DNA from: Methanosphaera sp. rholeuAM130
GTDB lineage: Archaea; Methanobacteriota; Methanobacteria; Methanobacteriales; Methanobacteriaceae
Direction of reading: 5' to 3'
DNA: 7,971 bases
Assembly (NCBI GenBank): GCA_003266065.1
Contig: MUZY01000049.1
Span: forward strand, 13,928 to 21,898
Below the pieces are notes generated by a model, which saw only the letters and a list, made by a program, of their open reading frames with translations, ran no database searches and was not told the DNA's origin. Positions 1 through 5,062 of this stretch are shown here, in pieces. Within the stretch, counting starts at the first letter, position 1; each line of letters starts with the position of its first letter. Made by a program: the position numbers and the translations under genes.

Positions 1-108
1 CGTGAATACTGCTAACGGATCATATTCCGATAGTTTTATGTCATTGTTTATCAGTGGTTTCTTCTGATCTAATCTTGGTATTTTATTTTTCCTATGTATA
101 TTGAACAT
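1..108 (-). CDS. Unrecognised protein, N-terminal 36 residues (runs off left edge)
   Basis: An ATG at 106-108 (minus) opens a frame that stays open to the window edge. It is preceded at 113-120 by AAGGTGAT, a near-perfect match to the methanogen 16S 3' end, five bases from the ATG, which is the strongest translation signal in the window. The visible peptide begins MFNIHRKNKIPRLDQKKPLI and continues through a charged stretch to ...LSEYDPLAVFT. It is very basic at the start, with K/R at six of residues 6-17, and has no signal peptide or membrane segment. The Lys/Arg-rich opening followed by an acidic LSEYD element suggests a soluble cytoplasmic protein. I do not recognise the family and assign no function. 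That it is a real gene is fairly certain from the ribosome-binding site and codon pattern; its length is unknown. Confidence 0.7.
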   Translation of the reverse strand, partial: MFNIHRKNKIPRLDQKKPLINNDIKLSEYDPLAVFT

Positions 109-112
109 TTTA

Positions 113-120
113 ATCACCTT
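113..120 (-). promoter_or_regulatory. Ribosome binding site of the left-edge gene
   Basis: Read on the minus strand this is AAGGTGAT, complementary to the conserved methanogen anti-Shine-Dalgarno AUCACCU, with five bases before the ATG at 108. It fixes the start of the truncated gene and is the reason to call that short frame real. Confidence 0.7.
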
Positions 121-178
121 AGTTGTTATAGTTAATATAGTTTTTAAGTCATGTTTCCTACTACTTTCTATGTATCGG

Positions 179-312
179 TTTTAATATAAAGGGATTCTAA
201 GAGCATTTGAGAAGTATTGGGAGATATTGAAAAGTAATTGAAGGGGTCATGATAAGTAATGCAGGGGGTCATGATAAGTAATGCATGGGGGGTCTTGATA
301 AGTACTCAAAAT
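179..312 (+). repeat. Degenerate 22-24 bp tandem repeat array behind a TATA-like box
   Basis: From 207 to about 312 the same unit recurs: a core TTGA(G/A/T)AAGTA(A/C/T)T followed by a G tract and GTC. Units start at about 207, 227, 249, 271 and 295. Those at 249-270 and 271-294 are almost identical, both reading ATGATAAGTAATGCA then (T)GGGGG(G)TC. The first and last units are degenerate and lack the full G tract. There are no unique spacers, so this is not CRISPR. The frames contain stops (TGA, TAA), so it is not coding. A TATA-like TTTAATATAAAG lies at 181-191, 14 bases before the first core. The surrounding stretch 109-612 holds no gene I can support; 433-580 is plain AT-rich sequence. Confidence 0.75.
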
Positions 313-375
313 GGTAATAATTTTAAGGTAAAAGTATAATAAATTATTATAAATCCGGCGACTATTAATACTTAA

Positions 376-432
376 TTTATAAAAAAATGAAGGGGCTCGT
401 GAGAAGTAATATGCAGGGGGTCTTGAAAACTA
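376..432 (+). repeat. Second cluster of the same G-rich repeat
   Basis: GAAGGGGCTC at 389-398, GTGAGAAGTAATATGCA at 399-415 and GGGGGTCTTGAAAACTA at 416-432 match the units of the 207-312 array in order: G tract + TC, core GAAGTAAT, G tract + GTCTTGA. A TATA-like TTTATAAAA at 376-384 precedes the core by 14 bases, the same geometry as the first array. It is separated from that array by about 75 bases of AT-rich sequence without the motif. Confidence 0.65.
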
Positions 433-582
433 CACGCGTTTTTAATAATTTTTCAGTTAAAAGGTAATAATATGAATTTTTGATAAAAAAATACTAAAAA
501 AATACCCAAAATAAATAATTTTTTGATAGCTTTAAATAGGAAAATAAGATAGTTAAATGAGTAAAATAGTCCAAATAATTTT

Positions 583-606
583 TAAAAAATTTTAAAAAAT
601 AAAAGA
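583..606 (-). terminator. Oligo-T termination tract of the adhesin-like gene
   Basis: On the minus strand the region just past the stop at 613 reads as T-runs of four, six and six within about 24 bases. On the plus strand this is an exact 10-bp direct repeat TTTAAAAAAT at 581-590 and 591-600, followed by more A. Archaeal RNA polymerase terminates at such U-rich tracts without needing a hairpin. The position, 7-30 bases downstream of the stop, fits. Confidence 0.5.
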
Positions 607-612
607 AGGGTT

Positions 613-3294
613 TTAATAATTTTTTACATTAACTGTTAAACGACTGTCAGTATAGGCATTACGCTCGCCGGTAACAAAATCTATTTTATAATCGGCCTTT
701 TTTAGAGTAATTAATAAGTTAAAGTTAATATCAATAATCCCATTATTAACTACAAATACCTGTGGTTTACCGTTATCCTTTTTGAGAGTTATGGAATTTA
801 TTTTAATGATTATGGTATTGACACCTGAAACGTAATGACCGTATCCATCTACAAGCTTTCCTTTAACTTTGATGTTATTTGTTGTTAACTTGACAGAGGT
901 AATGTTAAACACGGGGGTTGTTTTTGTAATGTTGAAATAGCTGAAGTTTTCCAGTCTGTTATAATTCTTATTGGAATATACGGCGGTTACCTTAACCGGC
1001 TTAGCACTCCAACCATCAGGAACCGTAAAAACGACCGTTGCACTATTGTTTTTCACGTCAATCAATATGGCATTGTTATTTTTATCCTTAAGGGTAACTC
1101 CATTTACTTTAAATAACATTACGCCTTCATTTATCTGATAGTTTGAATTAATTTTTGCCGTGAATGTGATTTTTTCATCCATTTTAGCACTTTGCTTATT
1201 GGTTGTAACAGTCAGTATGGAAGTGGTTTTAACTATGTTAAACTTGGTGGAATTTCTAGTTACGTTGTAATTATTTGGATTGCCGCTATATATTACCTCC
1301 AATGTATACTCCTTTACATTGAAATTCTTCGGCAATTGATAATCAAGAGTTACTGTCTTATTTCTAACCGGACTTTTTATAATTCCATTAGCATCAGTCA
1401 ATGTAATGCCGTTGATTTTATATATTACATAGCCCTTATCAACAATTTTACCATCCAAATCCGTTACATTAACCTTAACATTCAATATATCCCTGTATTT
1501 AACATCATTATCCATTTTGATAATTATTTTAGTATTCTTGTATACCGATACGTTGTAAGTTTTTTGGGATGCCCTGAAGCTTTTATCACTATCATAATAG
1601 GATATTTTTATCGTGTTTTGATTTTCTAGTTGGGATGAATTTAAACGTACATTTGAAGAATTCCTTTTAACGGAAAATTTATAATCATTTCCATTGACAT
1701 TCCAAATTAAATAACCAGTATTTACAGTCGTATTATATTTATCGTTGGGATAAACATTTAATTTGATGTTGATGTCGTCAACATATGCCAAATCAGTCAG
1801 ATTGCTGATGTTTAAATCCAGATAATTACCGACGTAGGTATTGTTGGATATGACTGTTGTTGCATTGTTATATATTAACATGTCACGTTTATAATCCGTA
1901 TTATTAATGAAGTGATTGTTTTTGATTTCAATCTTATGTGGTGCATCATCATTAATTAGATCTTCATCAGATTTAACTACATATGCATTATCAGTCTTTA
2001 CAAGATTATGTATGAGAGTATTATTGTTAAAGATACATTCACCTGCATTATATATTACTGCTCCATCATCTGCGGTGTTGTTATTAAATGAATTGTTTAC
2101 GGCATTAATCACACATTCTGCACTATTATATATACATCCTGCTATGGCTGCTTTGTTGTCCGTGAAGTTGTTGTCCGTTAAATTAATTTGATTCCAGTTA
2201 AATATGACTCCGCCATAATCGGCTGTATTATTAATGAAGTTATTTTCACTTATGTTGATATTGGCTAATGTTACTATTGCTGCTCCCCACAATGCTTTAC
2301 TGTTGGAAATGTTATTTCCGGAAAAGATTATCATTGATGCTCCATGATTCAACAGTACTCCACCATATCTTTGTGCTGTAGAACAGGTAATATTGTTATT
2401 GATTATTGACGTATTGCCTGTTCCATAGTTAAATATACTGCCTGCAAAATTGGCACTGCTGGCAGTAATGCTATTGTTTTCTATGACAGTCCTAGTATTA
2501 CCATATATGTATAAAGAACCGCCATTATTGGCCTTGTTATTTTTTAATCGGGAATTTGTAATGGTCAATGACCGATGACTGGATATTGCTCCACCGCGAC
2601 CTCCTCCATTATTGTTTTCAAAAATACAGTTATCGATCGTCAAATTCTTATAATTATAAAATACCCCTCCTTCAACTGTGGCGGTATTATTGATAAAGGA
2701 TGAATTTACAACTGTTAAAAAAGCCCTATTATACAGTACACCACCATAACTATCATTACAATTGATTACTTGAATATTTGATATGTTTATTTTGGAGTAT
2801 TCGTTCTGTACTTTAATAAATGAATACTTATGAGCACCATCAATTATTCTATTATTGGCATTTATTCTTAAATTCACTATACTGTATTCAAGTTCAATCT
2901 TACCAGTTATGGTATATTTCGTATCACCCTGTAATTCTACAGTTAAATTCGAATATGTATCATCTGTTAAAGCTGTGTATAATTCATCGTAGTTATTTAC
3001 TATAATCGTCTTGGCTTCACTTTTTATATTCTTATCATTTTGTTTGATATCACTTGCAATATCATTACCAATTATTCCATCAGTATTGTCACTGACAGCA
3101 AAGTCATCTTGAACCGTAGCACTATCAGAAGCACTGCCTGAAGAATCGGAAATTTCCGAATAACCAACGGCAGTATCTGAAACTGATATACTATTAGCGG
3201 TATTATCAGTATCATTGCTTGCATAAATAGCATTTAAACTTATAATAAATAATAGTAATATCACAAGAAATATATTAAATTTATTCTTATTCAT
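613..3294 (-). CDS. Adhesin-like secreted protein: parallel beta-helix plus Ig-like modules
   Basis: 893 residues. An Sec signal peptide (MNKNKFNIFLVILLLFIISL, likely cut after NAIYA at about residue 25) is followed by a Ser/Asp/Asn-rich stalk to about residue 95. Residues 97-178 begin the beta-strand-rich part. Residues 178-430 form ten rungs spaced 24-27 residues, anchored by GG/GA pairs whose second residue is at 185, 210, 235, 259, 285, 312, 338, 362, 386 and 412. Each anchor is usually followed by (V/A)(I/L/F)(Y/F)N, giving an Asn at anchor +4 in seven of ten rungs. Residues of about 490-586, 587-687, 688-789 and 790-893 look like four Ig-like modules with a recurring G-x-V-x-(F/Y)KxNG-x-TL motif, clearest at 621-632 and 724-735. 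NxS/T sequons are frequent. I see no C-terminal transmembrane helix, sorting motif or pseudomurein-binding repeat. By family it is an archaeal adhesin-like protein of the cell surface; the ligand is unknown. It is a single-gene unit, with ATG at 3294 behind a TATA box and only a weak TTGAT before the start. Confidence 0.88.
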   Translation of the reverse strand: MNKNKFNIFLVILLLFIISLNAIYASNDTDNTANSISVSDTAVGYSEISDSSGSASDSATVQDDFAVSDNTDGIIGNDIASDIKQNDKNIKSEAKTIIVNNYDELYTALTDDTYSNLTVELQGDTKYTITGKIELEYSIVNLRINANNRIIDGAHKYSFIKVQNEYSKINISNIQVINCNDSYGGVLYNRAFLTVVNSSFINNTATVEGGVFYNYKNLTIDNCIFENNNGGGRGGAISSHRSLTITNSRLKNNKANNGGSLYIYGNTRTVIENNSITASSANFAGSIFNYGTGNTSIINNNITCSTAQRYGGVLLNHGASMIIFSGNNISNSKALWGAAIVTLANINISENNFINNTADYGGVIFNWNQINLTDNNFTDNKAAIAGCIYNSAECVINAVNNSFNNNTADDGAVIYNAGECIFNNNTLIHNLVKTDNAYVVKSDEDLINDDAPHKIEIKNNHFINNTDYKRDMLIYNNATTVISNNTYVGNYLDLNISNLTDLAYVDDINIKLNVYPNDKYNTTVNTGYLIWNVNGNDYKFSVKRNSSNVRLNSSQLENQNTIKISYYDSDKSFRASQKTYNVSVYKNTKIIIKMDNDVKYRDILNVKVNVTDLDGKIVDKGYVIYKINGITLTDANGIIKSPVRNKTVTLDYQLPKNFNVKEYTLEVIYSGNPNNYNVTRNSTKFNIVKTTSILTVTTNKQSAKMDEKITFTAKINSNYQINEGVMLFKVNGVTLKDKNNNAILIDVKNNSATVVFTVPDGWSAKPVKVTAVYSNKNYNRLENFSYFNITKTTPVFNITSVKLTTNNIKVKGKLVDGYGHYVSGVNTIIIKINSITLKKDNGKPQVFVVNNGIIDINFNLLITLKKADYKIDFVTGERNAYTDSRLTVNVKNY
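2005..2763 (-). repeat. Intragenic repeat of about 75 bp encoding ten beta-helix rungs
   Basis: This part of the adhesin-like gene encodes residues 178-430, where a rung of 24-27 residues recurs ten times. The repeat is clear at the protein level (GGVLYN, GGVFYN, GGAISS, GGVLLN, GGVIFN, AGCIYN, GAVIYN) but diverged at the DNA level, so the copies are old and not a recent slippage product. Such arrays form a right-handed parallel beta-helix, as in polymorphic outer-membrane proteins and NosD-type domains. Confidence 0.7.
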
Positions 3295-3328
3295 ATCAAT
3301 ACAACTTAAAAATTATTTACAATTAATT

Positions 3329-3338
3329 ATTTATAAAT
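3329..3338 (-). promoter_or_regulatory. TATA box of the adhesin-like gene
   Basis: ATTTATAAAT lies 35 bases upstream of the ATG at 3294. With the usual archaeal 24-27 base distance this puts the transcript start near 3308, giving a leader of about 14 bases. The box is self-complementary, so its direction is assigned from the position of the gene. Confidence 0.45.
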
Positions 3339-3563
3339 TCTTGAATTTAAAATCTTTTATTAAAGTACTGAAAAAATAGTATGTGACAGGTATATAATGT
3401 CATTAAATAACTTCTTTAATCTTCTCGTGAAGATATATTATGTGTAATCATTGAATAAACTCCATTATTATCAATCCTTGAACTTGAAAAAATCCAATCG
3501 TCAATGATGATTATTAAAGATAGTAATGACATATATTAATATAACAAAGTTAGGATTAAGAAT

Positions 3564-3878
3564 ATGAAATATAACGATATAATTAAAAATAAGACTTTTA
3601 TTGCCATAAAAAAATTATGGTTTATACTCCTATTGATACTATTTTTTGTAGTACTGTACAATAGGGATATAAACAGCATGTATCATATCAACCTCAGCGT
3701 ATTAAGTGTTATACTCCCTTATTTAACGGTATTATCAATATTTTACCTGATAGTTGAGATAATGCTAATATATTACAGTAAATCTAAAAGTGAGGAGATA
3801 ATAGGTTTAAATCTGGATAATGAGAAATATATCATTGAATGTTTCTTTATTCTCGCGTATTACTTATTTTTCATGTAG
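3564..3878 (+). CDS. Small membrane protein of unknown function, possibly C-terminally truncated
   Basis: 104 residues, beginning MKYNDIIKNKTFIAIKKLWF. Hydrophobic segments lie at about 18-32 (LWFILLLILFFVVLY) and 44-71. They are followed by a short polar stretch (SKSKSEEIIGLNLDNEK) and a last hydrophobic run at 89-104 (YIIECFFILAYYLFFM) that ends at the stop codon. The basic N-terminus before the first segment suggests an inside N-terminus. AGGAT at 3552-3556, seven bases before ATG, is a usable ribosome-binding site, and ATATATTA at 3531-3538 is a possible TATA box. The frame ends one base before the end of the convergent acetyltransferase gene, and the final hydrophobic segment looks cut short, so a lost C-terminus or a frameshift is possible. 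I do not recognise a family. The length, start signal and consistent membrane topology argue that it is or was a real gene. Confidence 0.55.
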   Translation: MKYNDIIKNKTFIAIKKLWFILLLILFFVVLYNRDINSMYHINLSVLSVILPYLTVLSIFYLIVEIMLIYYSKSKSEEIIGLNLDNEKYIIECFFILAYYLFFM

Positions 3879-3879
3879 T

Positions 3880-4488
3880 CTATACGTTTAGCTGGGTATC
3901 CCTAACTTCCTTAATTTTTTCAGGGAATTGTTTATCAAACTCTTCCAATTTATTTTCATCCACATTAAAAATCGGATTATCTATATATTTTGCATTATCA
4001 AATTTTAAATCTTCATCATCAAATACCTTTATCATGAAAAACGGCGTGTCACCTTCAACATCATTAAATTGAATATTGCACTTTGAGGCATCTTCAAATC
4101 CAAATCTTTGATAATATTTTTCATCACCTATTACGAATACGTATTTGATACCTAATTCTTTGGCTTTATCCAGCGTATAATTGATTATTTTAGTACCGTT
4201 ACCTTTACCCTGATAATCAGGATCAATAGATACAGGTCCAAGCGTTACCACATCAATCTTTTTATCATTATCATAGACCAGCTTATTCTTTGAGTAGGCA
4301 ATATGACCTATTATCCTATTGTCCTCTTCAAGTACGTAATCAAGCTGCCTGATAAATGAAGGGTCGTATCTAAGATTATGTACTATGTAATGTTCAAAGC
4401 ATCCCGGTCTGTAGATATTCCAGAAAGCGTCCCTAATCAGATGTTCAACCTTCAAATAATCCGTTCTTTCTTCCAATCTGATTGTCAT
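3880..4488 (-). CDS. GNAT-family N-acetyltransferase, YhbS-like
   Basis: Predicted acetyl-CoA-dependent N-acetyltransferase, cytoplasmic, acceptor unknown. With the start at 4488 it is 202 residues. The acetyl-CoA pyrophosphate-binding motif A is at 83-102, LGPVSIDPDYQGKGNGTKII, with the canonical Q93-x-x-G96-x-G98. The preceding strand IIGHIAY (59-65) and the later GDEKYYQRFGF (121-131) are hallmarks of the COG3153/YhbS group. The C-terminal 40 residues or so are charged and extend beyond the usual YhbS length of about 170. A GTG at 4497 is in frame, but it lies inside the sequence AAGTGAT that serves as ribosome-binding site for the ATG at 4488, so the ATG start (MTIRLEERTDY) is preferred. 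It lies 57 bases after the zinc-ribbon gene on the same strand and converges on the small membrane protein with a single base between stop codons. Confidence 0.85.
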   Translation of the reverse strand: MTIRLEERTDYLKVEHLIRDAFWNIYRPGCFEHYIVHNLRYDPSFIRQLDYVLEEDNRIIGHIAYSKNKLVYDNDKKIDVVTLGPVSIDPDYQGKGNGTKIINYTLDKAKELGIKYVFVIGDEKYYQRFGFEDASKCNIQFNDVEGDTPFFMIKVFDDEDLKFDNAKYIDNPIFNVDENKLEEFDKQFPEKIKEVRDTQLNV

Positions 4489-4520
4489 AGAAATCACTTG
4501 AATTTATATTAAAATATATT

Positions 4521-4528
4521 AAAAAAAA
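4521..4528 (-). terminator. Oligo-T tract after the zinc-ribbon gene
   Basis: Eight T in a row on the minus strand, 18 bases past the stop at 4546, followed by TAATATATTTTAATATA. The T8 run fits archaeal intrinsic termination of the zinc-ribbon transcript. The AT-rich sequence right after it (about 4504-4520) could hold the TATA element for the acetyltransferase that starts at 4488, although it would leave almost no leader. Confidence 0.45.
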
Positions 4529-4545
4529 GTTTAAGTAGGGGTTAA

Positions 4546-4815
4546 TTAATCCTTTTTCCAACGTTTCAGTTCTGGAATTACTTTGTTTAACATTAGCGTT
4601 ACGCTTTGTTCATCCATATCCGAATGTTCTACTGTTAACGGTATGCACATTTCAATCATTTCTTCCATAGTGCAATCTGTTGTAAATTCACCATCCTGAT
4701 AACAGTACTTGCAGTATTCATCATTTAGGCTTCCATCTTCTTCAGTGCCGTATAACTCTTCGGTTATTGGCATTGCACATGACTGACAAAATTTCATATC
4801 TTCCATATTTTCCAT
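4546..4815 (-). CDS. Small zinc-ribbon protein (Zn_ribbon_2-like)
   Basis: 89 residues from the ATG at 4815. A CxxC pair CQSC at residues 10-13 (MKFCQSCAMPI) and a second pair CKYC about 25 residues on (in DEYCKYCYQDGEFTTDC) form a four-cysteine zinc site. The sequence FCQSCAMP...DGSLNDEYCKYCYQDGEFT is the typical signature of the putative zinc-ribbon family PF12674, which in other organisms also appears fused to AraC-type effector-binding domains; here it stands alone. The C-terminal half is acidic and probably helical (MEEMIEMCIPLTVEHSDMD...). Its molecular role is unknown; binding of zinc is inferred. A GTG at 4824 would add three residues but is part of the AGGTGG ribosome-binding site (4821-4826) of the ATG. 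Two palindromes directly upstream suggest that the gene is regulated. Confidence 0.8.
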   Translation of the reverse strand: MENMEDMKFCQSCAMPITEELYGTEEDGSLNDEYCKYCYQDGEFTTDCTMEEMIEMCIPLTVEHSDMDEQSVTLMLNKVIPELKRWKKD

Positions 4816-4820
4816 TATTA

Positions 4821-4826
4821 CCACCT
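4821..4826 (-). promoter_or_regulatory. Ribosome binding site deciding the zinc-ribbon start
   Basis: AGGTGG on the minus strand, five bases before the ATG at 4815. The in-frame GTG codon at 4822-4824 lies inside this element, which rules it out as the more likely start. Confidence 0.6.
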
Positions 4827-4838
4827 TTAATATATTGT

Positions 4839-4857
4839 TACTTTGACTTTCAAAGTA
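4839..4857 (-). promoter_or_regulatory. Perfect inverted repeat TACTTTGA-3-TCAAAGTA (candidate operator or leader hairpin)
   Basis: On the minus strand TACTTTGAAAGTCAAAGTA: 8-bp arms without mismatch around three bases, 12 bases upstream of the AGGTGG ribosome-binding site of the zinc-ribbon gene. Its size and symmetry are typical of an operator for a dimeric winged-helix repressor. If transcription starts upstream of it, the RNA could instead form an 8-bp hairpin just before the ribosome-binding site. Confidence 0.5.
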
Positions 4858-4858
4858 T

Positions 4859-4874
4859 TTATCGATATCGATAA
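4859..4874 (-). promoter_or_regulatory. 16-bp perfect palindrome TTATCGATATCGATAA
   Basis: A perfect self-complementary 16-mer one base away from the inverted repeat at 4839-4857 and about 45 bases upstream of the zinc-ribbon start. It contains two overlapping copies of ATCGAT. TATA-like stretches lie on either side or overlap it (TTAAATTAT at 4872-4880, ATAAATAC at 4854-4861, both on the minus strand), so a bound protein would contact the promoter. Confidence 0.5.
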
Positions 4875-4935
4875 TTTAAGAATTTTACGATTAGGGTACT
4901 TGTTTAGATTTCAATTAATGGATTGTTCTAAAACA

Positions 4936-5021
4936 TCAAACCCCTTCGCTATTATACTGTTGGACCGACATCTATATAAAGATAATGCAATGCTTTGATA
5001 AGTACTGTTGAGGGGTTGAAA
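4936..5021 (+). repeat. Intergenic element: third copy of the TATA-phased repeat, with inverted G-rich ends
   Basis: This lies in the gap 4816-5062, which holds no gene. CTATATAAAG at 4971-4980 is a good archaeal TATA box on the plus strand. Thirteen bases later comes TTTGATAAGTACTG and then TTGAGGGGTTGAAA, matching the first unit of the array at 179-235 in both sequence and spacing. At the other end, 4936-4950 read on the minus strand gives GAAGGGGTTTGATG, the same G-rich motif inverted. The two ends therefore form an imperfect inverted repeat, TCAAACCCCTT against TGAGGGGTTGA. T4 follows at 5027-5030. It could be a short non-coding transcription unit or a remnant of a small mobile element. 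Confidence 0.5.
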
Positions 5022-5062
5022 TTCTCTTTTCATAGGTTTAAAAAGGATTCATCAAAACATTG

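Noticed and set aside
243..292. G-quadruplex from the GGGG, GGGGG and GGGGGG runs
   Set aside because: Only three runs are clustered and they are about 17-19 bases apart, too far for a standard four-run quadruplex.
207..312. CRISPR array
   Set aside because: The units follow each other directly, with a period of 22-24 bp and no unique spacers; no cas genes are near.
439..453. Shared TTTTAATAATTTTT at 440-453 and 611-624 as attachment-site duplication
   Set aside because: Low-complexity AT sequence; no integrase or foreign cargo lies between the two copies.
1192..1629. Open frame on the plus strand inside the adhesin-like gene (also 1916-2191 and 2820-3005)
   Set aside because: These frames are antisense to a well-supported long gene, have no ribosome-binding site and give unlikely Tyr/Ile- or Leu-rich peptides.
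3384..3402. TGACA-9-TGTCA inverted repeat in the divergent gap, with TGTCATTA at 3398-3405 inverted at 3524-3531
   Set aside because: The arms are 5 and 8 bp, placed without clear relation to either promoter; expected by chance in a 269-bp gap often enough not to report as a site.
3839..4072. Plus-strand open frame overlapping the acetyltransferase gene
   Set aside because: Most of it is antisense to a clear GNAT gene. It is only of interest as a possible shifted continuation of the small membrane protein, mentioned in the findings.
4489..4497. GTG start at 4497 for the YhbS-like acetyltransferase
   Set aside because: The GTG belongs to the AAGTGAT ribosome-binding site of the ATG at 4488, and the family usually begins MTIRLEE.
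4816..4824. GTG start at 4824 for the zinc-ribbon protein
   Set aside because: The GTG is within the AGGTGG ribosome-binding site of the ATG at 4815.
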